Both the position numbers and the translations under genes were made by a program. A DNA stretch of 64,000 bases from Aulostomus chinensis (lineage: Eukaryota; Chordata; Actinopteri; Syngnathiformes; Aulostomidae): positions 14,944,001 to 15,008,000 of the forward strand of contig JBBMOA010000013.1 of assembly GCA_037954235.1 (NCBI GenBank). The letters run 5' to 3'. Every line of letters starts with the position of its first letter. Positions within the stretch are counted from its first letter, which is position 1. A model generated the notes under the pieces. It did not search any database. It saw only the letters and a program-made list of their open reading frames with translations, and was not told the DNA's origin. This document shows positions 47,001-61,509 of this stretch, piece after piece.

Positions 47001-50000
47001 TTGTTACAAAGTGGGTCTGTTTGTAGGTGGAGCAGCACGAAGACTAATGAGCATCCCTCATACTGCTCTAGATTATGATTTCATAACTGTGATCACTTTT
47101 TTTCTCTGCCAGTGTCTGCATTTTCCTCCTGAAATAAGGTTAACAAATGTATATGTAGAAAGTGAGTGATTCGGGCATAATACTCTCCAAGTCTATTTTG
47201 AGCGGGTAAAGGTCAGGTAAAATACACAATCAGGCCGAAGGCAGGAAAAGTAATGTAAAAAAAATTTGCACCTCATCCACCTTCAGAGTAAACTCTCCTC
47301 TGAGATGAATTTCTACCACTTGTGTTTCTAATGGCTGCCCAGCCTTCAAATTTGACAGGAATTTTATGTTTTTTTAAAATAGTAAATGACACAAGTCGTC
47401 ACTGTGAACATGATTAAGTGTGAGTTTGCATAGATGTGGCCCTGCAACTTGCACAAAAAGTAATAGAGGACTACAACTTAAGAACTCAATTCAATATATG
47501 ATGAAACCTCTGTATACAGTTTAAACTCGCACTAATTAAGGCATTTTGTGCAATGGTTTTACACACACTGCAAACCTTTTATTGATATTCACTTATATCG
47601 ACTTTTGACTTCATTTACACTCTGCTGCCCTGCACATGTCTTTTTTCTGTTTGTTATGGTCAACAAACCAGAAGATGAGGGAGAATAATTCAATAGCTCT
47701 ACATAAATTAAAACAAATCAATTTGTTAAAATTGAATTAAGCTTTCCAATTAAAAATGAATTTCAGATGTGTCTGTGTGAAAACCCCCTCAGGTGATTTG
47801 TAGTTTAGAACCAAGCATTCTACTCTCAGTGGTGTATGTTGATCAAAAATATTGTGGATTCAAATATGAGCTTTAAATTATAATTTCACCAGCAAAACGA
47901 AGCTTCAGTTTAATAACTAAAATATTTGTAGCCCTGAGGCCGCTCCAACATGTGCTCGCAAAATGTATTTTCCAGGCGAGAATGGTGCAAATGGGCTGAG
48001 TGCTGCTCAGTCCAGTTTAAAATGGATCAAACTGTCCCATCTTCCAGCATCTTCCTCACTCTTAGTTGTCATTCTTAAGAGCCACTTCTTTCATCTCCTT
48101 TAGCCTTCTGCCCCACTCCTGTCTACTCTCCCAACCTCTCCTGTCATCTTCCTCTCCTCTTATCAGTATCATTACATCTTTCTTCTCTTCCTATTTTTTG
48201 CGGTTCAGTCAGATGGTCATTTCAATTCACTACCTCCCATTACAGCTCTTCCTGCTTTCCTGTAAAGACATTTATAATTCAGTCCATGGCAAAAGGGATT
48301 TTGAATTCAGAATATCACTGACTCTCGTGTCATTATCTTAATACATTTGTAGTTGTCTCTTGGGCTATGCAAGTGTGTGTTCACTAGCTTATGAATATCA
48401 AATTGCCTTGAACTCTCTTTCCCTCATCCCTCTAGTCAAAGTGATGAGAAATCCCATAGGTCAGAGAGGTTACATCCAGCATTGATAGGTGGAGCTGAGG
48501 CCAAGCCCCAAATAAATAAACCAAATCATCAGGAGAGAAGCTGACATATTGACATAGTTTTGATTAATACGCTTTGACACTTTTATTGCACGCATGTGGG
48601 TTTCATTTCTATCTGTATTCTTGCATGTTTCCTTTCTTTATTCTGCCATCTAGTTTCTATATCCTGAAAACCCAAACCTAGCAACTAAAAATACCAAGCG
48701 ATATGATTGAGCTCTGCTGTGAAGATATTGTGTGTTCATGTCATCGAACAAGACTTCCATTTGATTGGCATTAGCGTCAGAAGGAGATGATGTGTTTTTT
48801 CTGAAGGCATCAGAGAGAATCCTCAGGCTAGTCTAATAATTTAATAAAACAGAACTGCAGTGTTTGGTTCAGGAAAGGACCCAACAGCTGTGACTTAAAA
48901 AACAAGTCATCAGGCTTCTAATGGAGTTAACTGTGCTGCTACATGCTAAGGACCTGTGCATCCTATGGGGAGTTGATCTCAGAACATGTTCTCGTCAGAT
49001 AATCTGTGTTATTATCTTTCATTATATTCATGAAGAATCTGGCCTTCTTTTTTCCTCTTTCTATTTTTTGCTGCTTTTCATTGACGTTTCACTTCTTTTT
49101 TTGCTGAAATAAAGAAAAACCTATTTTTAGAATCATGCTCAGGTCGAAAATTGCAGTTACACAAAATTGTTATCAAAAGAGTAAAATAAACACACCAATC
49201 CATGAAACACAAAAGATAAGATGCAGTGGAGAACTCTTCTCATCATGTGTGCTGTCCTCCTCACAAAATTGTGTCATGACAGCAATCTGCAAGGAGTTTA
49301 TTATGACCAAGAACTTTTAGTGTGAAGAACTGCAATTCCGCTTATGGCCACTTGAGGCTTACTCTTAAAGCAACTCAGTCTCAGTAGTCCTCGTGGAAAA
49401 ATACCCCACATGTGAACAGCCAGTTTTTGTCTTTAGTACCTGTATAAAAGTACATTTAGGCTCAAAAAATATGCATAACGAAGAGGTGATATTTTATGGT
49501 GCCATCGCAGTTTCAACAAGCCACCCCCCTGTGACATTACTGCCTCACATAGGGTTGACTCTGGTTCCATCAAGTCAGGTGACAAAAATGCGAAACTCAA
49601 GGTCACAGACAGCACTGCTCCCATATAAGCTCCAACACTGGTGTCATTATCCAGACAGAAAATGTACTCTGAAATTAAAAGTAGCGTGAACAATCATTAA
49701 CGTTGCAGTACAGACCTTTGTCCTGACTCAACGACCACATTCAATACTGTCTAATTACTGATAAACATAAACATGTAATAATGTGTGTGCGTTTGCGTGT
49801 GTGAAATCTGCTGAACGCTTGAGAAATATTCATGCATATGAATGTGTCCTTGATTTTTGAGATGACAAAACTTCTACCCTTTTGAAACTGCCTTCTCTGC
49901 TGTGGAATCCATTTAATCGATGAATGCATGTATCTATTTATCTATCTATCCATCTGAAAGCTGGCAGTGATCCGTTTTATTGTGGCATCAGTTCTGAAGC

Positions 50001-52713
50001 AAACTGCTTAATGCAAATACTTCACTGGGAGTGAAAATGCTGCATGCCAATTGGTTTTCAAAGTGATTTTTCAAGAGGCTTTTAAGTTCAAGAAGTTCAA
50101 GTGACATTTGGAGTTGAAACAATTTCACGATCACATCCGGCTGGTCTGGTAAAGTGTCTGCAACTGTAACCTCCTAGTTCCATTTTTTGCAGTCTGATTC
50201 ATGTCCATCATAGTCGATTGTTTTTACTTACTTTTGTCTGGTTGAACATAAATCAACACCAGTCTTGATCTCAACCAATAATTGTTAATGGCTGCTGGCT
50301 TTTCTTGCTTTGTTTGTTTCCATTCCCCATTGATCAGAGTCAACAAATACTGCATGAGAGACAGGGGAGAGTGAGAGACAGAGGAGCGAAAGAACAAAAG
50401 ACAGAAAGGATGGGGAATTCCGGCCATGATCCGGCATTTGACATCTGAACTGTGGCTCAGATCAATAGTGTGTGTTTCAGAAGAAAAACCCAGCAGCCTT
50501 CCTGTTGACTACGGCTTCCTCCTCAGTGCATGTGAAGTGCGAACAGTGAATGTTCACGGCAGATCAGGTTTGTCATTTCACCTTCACAAACCTTTGCATT
50601 TATTACCAAATAATTGCTTATAGCAGCCTCAGACTATCAGTGTGTAAAGTGTTTTGTTGGTGCTTTTTAAACTCTGACAATGGGACAATGATTGAATCCA
50701 AGATTTAATAATAAAGAAGGTCAACAAGGTAAATTATTTGGAGTGTTTTGCACATTATTTGCTTAGTAATCTGTCGTATTGATCTTTGTCAAGAATTCTG
50801 TTTTTGCGAGGTCATCATCGTCCGAATAAAAGCCTACATTGTTTTAACTATTAAGCCTTCTTTCTCTCTCAGTGAGCCTCATGCATGAACTTTGTGCATG
50901 CAGAAAAATGATCTTGAATTGTGTTTACAAATACTGACGATGGTCTGTTGTTGTTGTTGTTGTTACATTTGTCGACACTATTTCATTCCTCATTTGTGGG
51001 ATAAAATCAAGATTAAGGCAGTGCTGCTGTAAGACCATATCCACTACTGTGTCTTGTGCTGTGGATTGTTAATAATGATGAAAACAAAACGTAATGGAAA
51101 TACAGGTGAAACACATTCATGTTACTTGTGCAGATTGATTTAATAATTTTCGCATGCTCTATGATCAACGTTCTTGTCATCTTTGCAAAGGTACTGCTGC
51201 TCAGCAGATCCTGATCAAAAGGGATTTGTATGACCGTGATAGCAGCATCTCCACATCTGTTCTTCTTCCTCAATAGAAAACAGCTCCCTTTGATTAAAGT
51301 CTGAATAACCATCTTCAACTGTGGCCCAAGAAAGCGTTCAAAACTTTTATTAATGTGTTGTATTTTGATCAAACTTTAAACACACATCTAACATTTAATG
51401 TGAGTGGGCTTGAAACGCCTTCAGGCCCAGCAGGAGGGGTTTTTTGACCAGAAAATGACACGTATTCACTCCAGTGGCGTGTACAGGACATTAATGCAAG
51501 GCAGGTGTCTGCTGAGCCACAGCAGGTGGAAAGCTTTTACATACACCTGGAAAGTGTCAAATCACCATCAGCCACTGAGGTCTGGACAACACTGCAATGT
51601 AACGAAGCGCTGAAACCTGGCAGTGGTTCTTTTTAACGTTCTCAAATCTCCTTTTTTTTTTTTACATTGAGGAATTACTAAGACCTTGCAAGGATGCAAT
51701 GCCTTTCTGTTTTACTTTTATATGAGTTTAACTTTGGTTCCTACCTTTGTCAATTCGGAAATGAGAAGCAAATAAAATCTCAGCCTGCTGCTCACAGTGG
51801 ATTTCAATCCCTTATTCAGTCAAGCAGATTGTACGTGTCCCAAAGAGTATGAACAATTGTCTCATGGCTTGCTGATCAAAACTGATGATTTTTCAGTGTA
51901 ATTGTGCTACACACTCCTAAATATATTCTTTCATCCTTAAATCAACCATCCCATTCAAAATGATCCGGTCACCAAACTCTGTCTCCATACCCGTCACAGG
52001 GAATATAACAACGTGTCACCTGCCAGGTGATCGAGACGCGACGTTGATGGGTATTTCTAGACCAACAGGATTGATTCGATTGCAAATTATTGTTCTAGTT
52101 TGCAATCTAAATAAAAGCTAACTTTAATAAACAACAGCACAGAGGTCAAATAAGACTGTGCTTGTCACAACAATGACATTAAAAGATTAAAACATGTCAA
52201 CCCTTTGACCAGGACAGTTTGGCACTCGCCAGTTTACTGATGTGATCGTTGGGTCTTGAAGCGTGAATGAGACGTTTTTAGGTGAGACCTCCTATGAATC
52301 CCTCGTGACTATTGGACTTACAGTTTAGATGATGGTGAGACTTTTTCACACTGTTTTATAGGTTTGTGGTTTCAACATGACAAGGAAGTCTTATTCTCTC
52401 CACTGGTTTCACAATGCTTCTTTCTTTATAGCTGCTCTTTTCTGCTGTGTGTCCTCCCCAGCATGCCACCAGCTGAGGGTTCTGGGAGGAGATGAGAACA
52501 AATGCCCCGGGCACAGCAGCGACCTCTGACTCCTCTACGTACATTTATAATCTACCTATCAGATGGTTTTTGTAAACAAGAGTTCCCAACCTGTTTTATA
52601 TTCTGTGACTGTGTTTATTTGATCTCCTGAGAGAAGAAACCCTCTTTCCCTCTTAAAAGGTTTTTAGGCTGAGAATCTAAAAACAGAGGAGGTTGGATGG
52701 TGTACAAATCTGG

Positions 52714-52764
52714 CTGATTGATTGATTGGTTGGTTGATTGGTTGATTGATCGATTGATCGATTG
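52714..52764. repeat. (TGAT)n tetranucleotide repeat
   Basis: Imperfect TGAT/TGGT/CGAT repeat of about 12 units. Confidence 0.9.
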
Positions 52765-54704
52765 AAGTCCTGTTGCCCTAAGAGGGCTTAACCGGAGTGT
52801 TTATTTATGCTAATTGTATTTTTCCCAGCGCAAGCATTCAATTTAATATCAAGCACAAACATTAAAGCGAATAATAATAGATTTGTCCGTCAGGGTGTGT
52901 TTCATGAATTCCATCTAGGATTTCTTTTTTTTTCTGTAATTGCTTTGTGATGTGTGAGGCACAGCTCTACACGAGTTCTCCATGTATACTCTTTGGAGGG
53001 AATCATGTGTGTGACTCTGGCCCAACCCTGTTGTGCGGCTGAAAGAAACGGTTGACAGGATATTTTGTGTGACTCACTATAGGCCACAGTGCAAAAGTCT
53101 CAATAGAGAGGACAGGCAAAGATGGAGTAAAGGAAATGTCAAGACGGCAGAAGAGTCAGTGGAGGGAAGAATGATGAAAGTCTCAAAGTGAACAAATTAA
53201 GTTCACATCCGTACATTAAAGGCATTGTGGAGAAAATGGAAAAATAGCAAACAACAATGGAAATGTAACTCAGTTTTGCATCAAATTAAGAAATGAGTTT
53301 GCTGAAGGTACCAGTGTAAATGATGCTTTAATATAAATGAGTTCTTCTGACCCGCATGGACCAACCAATGTTATCTAATTTTGATTATTTGAAAGAAATA
53401 TGAAATGATTTAATAATGGACGTATTTATTCTGCTCAGTAATGGAATACAACACAGTATAATAGATAGGCAGGGCGACCTCATTTTTCTGACAGTAAGGC
53501 AATGCAAAGTGCTATGGTGAAATATTCACCGATTTTTAAAAGCTTTTTTTTTTTTAAGGATTGTAGTTAATGCCAGCCTGCGTGCACACATATGTGTGAG
53601 TAATCTCAGTACTGACCTGTTGTCTGACACTTCATCTGACATGTGAACTTGTTGTGCAGCCTGTCATTGCCACAGCAGCAGAAACGTAAAAACACACTTG
53701 TCATGTCTCCTGAGGGTTTTCTTCACATGCTGCCACCTCCATTTAGTTATTAGTTCCTCTGATGAAAGAGGAGACTCGTACAAACCAAGCATGCGGGTCA
53801 GATATAATTAACAGGTTGGTAACTGAGCCGTAACGTAGCAACAGATTGTTTTGTGTTGAGGAGTGTGTGAGGAAGACATGAGACGAAAATACATTTTTAG
53901 TGTGTTTCATTTTATTATCTTTGTTTTATCTTCATTTCAATGTTGTATATCCGTGTGTGTCATACTTCCACTGACACAATCCTAGTCCCAATTCCTGAAC
54001 TCTGTCGTCGCACCATACCTCATAAAAGCTTCTAGTTGAAAATAAACTCTAATGTTGGATTTCATACTAGCAAAACGTGTTGTTAAAACTTCCCAATGTG
54101 CAACCATTGAAATTATTACATTACAGTGCTTAGATTAAAAACCAACAGCAACCAAAAACAGTATCACACCCCTTGATGCTGCAGTTCAGTCACTCGTCAA
54201 AGCTTCCATTCAGTGAAAGAGCAATGTCTTTACAACATCAGTGTTTATTCATCACTGTAGCAATTTCTTCCCCACAGTCTTGCCTTCGTTTCACAGTGGC
54301 CCTCAACTTGGAATGCCCTCAAAAGAAAGAGCAGTCAGATGCAGAGTTTATAGAGTTCTCTGAATCATAAACCAGCACTGGAATTGATAATATACATTAA
54401 ATTATGGTCATTAACTGCACAAAATTCACAAAACTGCTGTTCATACTGCTATATTACCTCGATTAACATGCACTTCTTCCCTTTAGTTTGATCTACAATA
54501 TGACTACTTGTTGTCCCCTGCGTTCTGATGTGTAATTTTAATTTTAAAATATTGTTGTGCTTTGAAAAAGATTAGCAATGAAATCCTATTACGTTGTTGA
54601 GCTCTCTGGCCTTTATTTAGCTGAAACAAGGATGGATACCACATTTTTTTTTTCCCTCACATGTACATAAATGAATAATATCTCATCTTTAACAAAGCAG
54701 AAGG

Positions 54705-55330
54705 CAAGTCAAGGCAGCTTTATCTGTATAGCAATGCAGGAGACAACCCCAAGCGCTTCAGAAAAATCACAAAGCAATTAAACACATAAAAATCCATTCA
54801 GAAGAATGCTGTTATAATTTAAACAAATCTAAAAATTATGTGAAAAATGAATGAAATGTAAGGTTGTGTTCTAACATCCTGGAGCAAAAAACAAAACATT
54901 TTAAACCCGTTTTAAATATCTGTTGTTAGGAGGCTGATCTAAGTTTTTCTGGCAACTTGTTCTAGGCGTTTGAAGCATAGTGTTGTTGTTGCTTAGTCCT
55001 AACCCTGGTAATCATTAGGAGGGCAGTACATGAAGACCTCAGTGGTCTTGTGGGCTCATACGGCTCTGACAGATCTGTAATGTATTGTGGCCCTCAACCA
55101 TGGAGTGCATTATACATTAATAGGAGAATTTTGAAGTCTATTGCCTGTTGCACATCAAGCTACTGCAGAGATCTCAGCACTGGAATGATATGATCTCTCC
55201 ACATATAAAGAGTTGACGAGTATTGAAACAGAAAAAAAAACATCTTGCAGCACATTTCTTTGACCTGCTTTGAGCAAACAATCTTTGCTATCTTCAAGCT
55301 GTTGTTAGTGCAACATCCTACAGAATCTCT
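54705..55330 (+). mobile_element. Old teleost interspersed repeat, class unresolved
   Basis: Begins CAAGTCAAGGCAGCTTTATC then TGTATAGCAATGCAGG, and later has CTTAGTCCTAACCCTGGTAA, GACCTCAGTGGTCTTGTGGG and CAGAGATCTCAGCACTGGAA. These appear in the same order as a well-known fish repeat in which the first block reads TTTATTTGTATAGCAC. The copy is strongly diverged and its right end is vague. Confidence 0.5.
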
Positions 55331-55831
55331 CAGATGTGCTTTTGGGCTCATTGCAAGTCATCAAAAGACCATTTGGATGTAAATCTGACAAAAAACTATT
55401 TGCGCCACTTTCCTGGAGCAAATGTTCTGCAAACTGCTTTCACAATTAAAGTGATTTCTCCATGTAAATCATAGCCAATACATTTAAACTCTGCATGTGG
55501 ATGTGTATCAATACTTTGTTTGAGTTTGAGAAATTTCCATGAAACTTTGCCATCATCTATGTTTCACTAGACTGGATGTTTGACAAACATAAGAAGTTTG
55601 ACCTCATGCTGGCATTTGCCATCCAGCTGCATACGTGATCCTCTTTAGCCTTTGCGGCTCCCTCACAGACAGCAAGTTCTCAAACAATAAGTGAGGGTGA
55701 GTTTCTGTAGCCTAATGGAGTCTGAGAGAGCACAGGAGAAAGTCTGGGAGGTCAGAAATGAAAAATGGTGTAGGTGTGGTGAACAATCTATTCAATATTG
55801 CACACACAATGATATACAAAATTTAACTCGA

Positions 55832-55854
55832 CCCACCCCCCCCCTCCCCCCCCC
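55832..55854 (-). other. G-quadruplex motif on the minus strand
   Basis: Plus-strand C runs of 3, 9 and 9 separated by A and T mean that the minus strand has G9-A-G9-T-G3, enough for a G-quadruplex. An A7 run follows. Confidence 0.6.
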
Positions 55855-55861
55855 AAAAAAT

Positions 55862-56797
55862 AACAGTGTGAGTGGACATTCAATACAGGAGCTGGAGAGA
55901 GAGAGTTTGTGATGAAAATATAAGAGGTTGTGCTGCCTCCTGATGTAGAAAGAATGAAAGGAAAGAGGTTTGATGTGGAAGAAAGGTAAAGGAGGGAGGT
56001 TCATTGTAATGTGAAACACATGTGAAGAGTCACTTGGTAGAGATGTTATCATTAGAACAAGCGCCAGGAGGGATTTATGAATAAAATCATGTTTGGTTAA
56101 AGGGAAGGATTTTAAATTGAAGCATATAAAGGTGAATAGCTAACAAGTTCAAACACTGCTTTGCCAACATTAGATTTAAAGGAATCACTAACATTAAGCC
56201 CTTGTATCACTCATATTCTCAGCAAGACTTCTTTTGTTTGTCTTTTTCTGTATTTAATCTCAAATCCAGTGAATGCACAGCACACATGGGGACAAACACA
56301 AACACAACTTCAAGAAATCCATTATGTCTGTCTCACTGTTTTATTTATTTGTGACCAGTTTAAAATTACACACTTTTGCGATTAATTTTTTTTTAGGTTA
56401 GATTAAATATTGCCTCAAATCCACCCACTGACACCCTACTTGTGAGACCATTCTGTATATATTAAGTTCCATCTAATGACTAAAGTTTATACACAGCAAA
56501 GAGAAAAGACTTTTTGCAGTGTTTCAGATAAAGCTCTTTAATCCAGGGGGATGCTATGAGACTGTTTTTTTTTTTGTTTTTTTTTGTTTAATCTGGATTT
56601 CGGGAAACAGACTACAGAAACTGACACGTTGTGCTAAAACATAGCAAATATTACAGCTGCAGGTGTAGCCTTTGTCTTTTACACAACCTTTTTTTAGGGA
56701 GGAATATGGAAGGCACCAACAACAGGCAAAATTGAAAGCTGTGTCACCACTAGAGGGCATTAAACAATTAAAAAAGTACTTCCTTTTGAGTGAGATC
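55862..56797. other. Non-coding stretch
   Basis: Poly-T at 56563-56587. No gene recognised. Confidence 0.5.
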
Positions 56798-56815
56798 ACT
56801 TACTTACTTACTTAC

Positions 56816-56856
<41 letters not shown>

Positions 56857-56900
56857 CCAGAGAGAAATTCAGTAGCAGAGGCAGCACCAATAAAACACAG
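56798..56900. repeat. (ACTT)n(AGAT)n microsatellite at a repeat end
   Basis: About four ACTT units (56798-56815) meet ten AGAT units (56816-56856). The following ACCAGAGAGAAATTCAG resembles the teleost repeat end in which GATA repeats are followed by TTTATTGATCCC and then AGAGGGAAATTC. The microsatellite may therefore be the tail of a degraded retroelement. Confidence 0.75.
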
Positions 56901-57144
56901 AATGCATCTATGACACATACATGAGCTGTGACATTTAGATGGTCAGGTTGTTGTTGTTGTTGGACAAAACAGAATACGGCTTTTTATGATAGCTCTTTAT
57001 TAACAAAAATTATCAGTTTAGGCAACTGGACTCACCTCTTGTAAGTGAAAGTTGTCTAAGCCCAGTTGCCTAAATTGATTATTTTTGAGAATTACGATGA
57101 CCTGGATGACTGAGAATATACACAAATACATGATTGCTCTTTAT

Positions 57145-57520
57145 CCATCCATTTTCTTCCACTTATTCCTATTAAGGGTCGCTGGAGGGCTGGAGTCTAT
57201 CCCAGCGTCAACGGGCGAGAGGCGGGGTTCACCCTGGACAGGTCACCAGGCCATCACAGGGCCAACACATAAAGACAGACAACCATTCACACTCACAGTC
57301 ACACCTACGGTCAATTTAGTGTATCAATAAGCCTCGTCCCCTCTTGATGTCTTTGGACTGTGGGAGGAAGCTGGAGTACCAGAGAGAACCCACACAGGAA
57401 CAGAGAGAACATGCAGACTCCACACAGAAAGATCCTGTGCTGGAGCCAGGACTCAAACCCAGAACCTTCTTGCTGTGAGGCAACAGTGCAAACCACTGCA
57501 CCACTGTGCAGCCTCGATAA
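57145..57520 (-). mobile_element. Near-full-length tRNA-derived SINE (type B) with target-site duplication
   Basis: On the minus strand the head holds an A box TGGTGCAGTGG and a B-box GGTTTGAGTCC, followed by CTGCATGTTCTCTCTGTTCC, CCTCCCACAGTCCAAAGACA, GGTGACCTGTCCAGGGTGAA, GGGATAGACTCCAGCCCTCC and an (ATGG)n tail. It is flanked by CTCTTTAT at 57137-57144 and 57521-57528, an 8-bp direct repeat. This is a very common teleost SINE-like sequence; copies occur at 13634 (3' part only) and 60707 (internally deleted). Confidence 0.8.
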
Positions 57521-57529
57521 CTCTTTATA

Positions 57530-59011
<1,482 letters not shown>

Positions 59012-59234
59012 TTGTGTGCAGATAGATAGATATGCATACATGAATGGGAAAATGAACTCATATTCATATGTGATTGCTGATGAGTTGCTAAAAAAAGACT
59101 ACCAAGTTGTGGACATTAGATATCAAAAACTGTGTAAAAATTAATTCAGCTCTCGGTAAATGCAAACTTCCAGGTTTGCTGACAATAAAATATGTCATCT
59201 GTGCAGCATTTTATTTTACAGTTTACTCCTTCTC

Positions 59235-59467
59235 CATCTGGGGACAGCTCAGGACAAAGAGAAATGTCCTGGTTCAATCCTCAGTTCAACGTGGACGTGT
59301 CCTTGATCAAGACAAGTCCAAACTGATGCCTTTGTCATCAGTGTGAGAATTAACAAGTTGGCATCTTGTATAGCAGCATCTGCCAACAATCCATGAATGT
59401 GTATGTGAATTTGCTTTGATTGGTTGTTAGACTAGAAAAGTGCTGCATAAATGCAGTCCATTTACCA
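59235..59467 (+). mobile_element. Diverged SINE (type A), second copy
   Basis: Has an intact B-box-like GGTTCAATCC at its head, then GTGTCCTTGATCAAGACAAG, GTTGGCATCTTGTATAGCAG and a 3' end AAGTGCTGCATAAATGCAGT then CCATTTACCAT, in the same order as the copy at 7041-7279. More substitutions than the first copy suggest an older insertion. Confidence 0.7.
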
Positions 59468-60697
59468 TCTATCTCAGCCTTTTATGTCCTATTGAGCGTC
59501 CTCTTTGTTCTCCTCTCAATCCTTCTCTGTTACCCAGGGATAGCTGACATTTAGTACGATGTGCTAATCTATTACTGGCTTACTTCATTTTGTCGTTTGT
59601 ATATTTTAATGTGCAATATTGATCTACTCATTCAAGAGACAAATAACTGCAAATGAACATAAGCTCGTGTCTTGCTGTTTCATCACACTTTGTCTTCTCT
59701 CAGCTCTCTGCTCAGATTGGTTTTACTTGTTTAACTCTCAAGATGTCATCTCCTGCAGGGCTGTTGTCTTCTCTTTGGCTATGAAATGATGCGGACTTGG
59801 GTTTAGGCACCCGCAGTTGCAAAAAAATCACTTTGCAGATCCGATTTTATCGGTGCAGCCGATTTATTTTGAAATGTCAGAGCTAACAGGTGTGAAGTTC
59901 ACAATTCTTTTTCTCTTCATATAACCATCCCATTTGTTTTTATTTCTCACCATTTTCAAACTTCTGGCAAATGGTGACTCTGTGAGCTGAACAGTTTTGA
60001 TTTTAATGTGACAGCTGCACAATGTTTGTCTGAATCATTTTAATTCTACCCAGCCTTGTGCTTTCTGTTCAGTGTCCTCATTTTACTGACAGAAGTCTAC
60101 ATGTGCCAGCAGCTGATACATATACAGTAGGCAACTGACAGTTTTGTTTACACTACAGCACACACACATATGCTTTCACACACGGTGTTCATTCATTGAC
60201 TTCTGTGCATTCCTGCACAAACACAGCTGTGCAATGCAGATTACATTAGGAATGTATGTTATTGCAATGTGAGTAATGCATTTGAGTTAAATAGTTTCAC
60301 TGGAGATGTATGCATGTCATCTAAATAACATTGACTTTTGCTCATTCTCATCATCATCCTTCAAACGAAGCTCGCCTCACTAGACACGCCTTTGTCGTCA
60401 TTTAATATGCTGTATTAAAGCCACTGAACTGATAATGCCCTTTCTGTAGTGAATTTGATTAATGCAACTCAAAGAAAATCAATTTTCCACTATCTTTCTC
60501 CCCTGTTTCATCCTCTTTTCCTGTCATCCCTTCCTTATCAGAGAGATTGTCATGGTGGTGGCTCTGATATGATGATTTCAGACTGGTTTAAAGCTGTGCT
60601 GCATGAGTGATGGAGAGGATTACTGAATACTGGACTCATAAAAACTTGATTTTCTCAGAGACTGGCATGTTCTGTCTCTGTAATATCACTATTGTGA
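59468..60697. other. Non-coding stretch
   Basis: No gene or transposon recognised. Confidence 0.5.
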
Positions 60698-60706
60698 ATG
60701 AATAGG

Positions 60707-61007
60707 GGTGGCACGGTGGTGCAGTGGTTAGCACTGTCGCCTCACAGCGAGAAGGTTCCGTGTTCGAGCCCCGGCTCAGGCACGGACTCGTTCTGTGTGA
60801 GTCTGCATGTTCTCCCTGTTCCTGTGTGGGTTCTCTCTGGTACTCTGGCTTCCTCCCACAGTCCAAAGACATGCAAATGGGGTCTAGGCTGATTGATTCT
60901 CTAAATTGACCATGGGCGTGGCTGTGAGAGTGAATGGTTGTCTGTCCATATATCCCACTAGATGTCCCCTGCGACCCTTAACAGGATAAGCGGAAGAAAA
61001 TGGATGG
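60707..61007 (+). mobile_element. Internally deleted SINE (type B) with perfect target-site duplication
   Basis: A box TGGTGCAGTGG (60717-60727) and B box GTTCGAGCC (60762-60770) are both intact. The middle runs through CCTCCCACAGTCCAAAGACA to GAATGGTTGTCTGTCC, then jumps to CCCTGCGACCCTTAACAGGA and the GGAT tail. The segment with GACCTGTCCAGGGTGAACC, present at 57145 and 13634, is missing, a deletion of roughly 80-100 bp. The direct repeat ATGAATAGG flanks it at 60698-60706 and 61008-61016, so the insertion is fairly young. Confidence 0.85.
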
Positions 61008-61120
61008 ATGAATAGGTCATGTTTGTAGAGGATCTCTAACTCAGTCCTCAGACTACTACCAATACTAGAAATACAACATTGCAGTTGTATGCCTCTATGA
61101 TGTGATTCTTTTTTGACAGT

Positions 61121-61500
61121 GACCATCACAATCTTTTCATTCACACATGTGAAGTTTTGCGCCAAATTTGAAAAAATGTCCCCAGAGGCATTTCTATGTC
61201 ATATAGACGTGAGATGATAGTGTCCTTGACCTTTGACCCCAACAGTATTTTCAGTTCTATCTTAAATCCTAGTGGATGTTTGTGTAAGATTTAAAAAAAC
61301 AAAACAAACTTTTAAGTTGTTCTTGAGATATCATGTACAGTACATGTGACATGATAGTGACTTTTGATCCCCCAAATATTTACAATTCATCCCTGAATCC
61401 AACTGGATGTTTATGCCAAATTTGGACATTCCCGGAATATTGCATTAACAGAGATGGGAGGGATAATATTCAGAAAACATATTGCCTCGGACCAAAAGCT
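61121..61500 (+). mobile_element. Teleost interspersed repeat with internal tandem units
   Basis: Three degenerate units of about 100-130 bp each carry a GTGACCTTTGACC-like start, a TCCTAGTGGATGTTTGTGT/CCAACTGGATGTTTATGCC middle, a CCAAATTTG, and a TTCTTGAGATATCATG-like end. The last unit ends ACAGAGATGGGAGGGATAAT, then CATATTGCCTC, matching a common fish repeat end. A relative lies at 11150-11260. Confidence 0.6.
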
Positions 61501-61509
61501 GGAACAGGT

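Larger units (their letters stand above)
42846..54704. other. Long non-coding stretch
   Basis: Almost 12 kb without a named transposon or recognised gene. Noted: G8 near 43220, poly-T at 44196-44205, a 17-bp motif shared by 46705-46721 and 48493-48509, (TTG)n at 50947-50963, poly-T near 51651, and pyrimidine-rich 48080-48200. The 119-codon minus-strand frame at 51013-51372 shows no family signature. Blocks at 43840-44035 and 46690-47000 look like conserved non-coding elements. Confidence 0.35.

Noticed and set aside
51013..51372. 119-codon minus-strand frame
   Set aside because: No recognisable motif, AT-biased codons and no supporting splice or promoter signals.
60717..60770. A and B boxes as a tRNA gene
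   Set aside because: They are the pol III promoter of a SINE; the sequence does not fold into a full tRNA and is followed by the SINE body.
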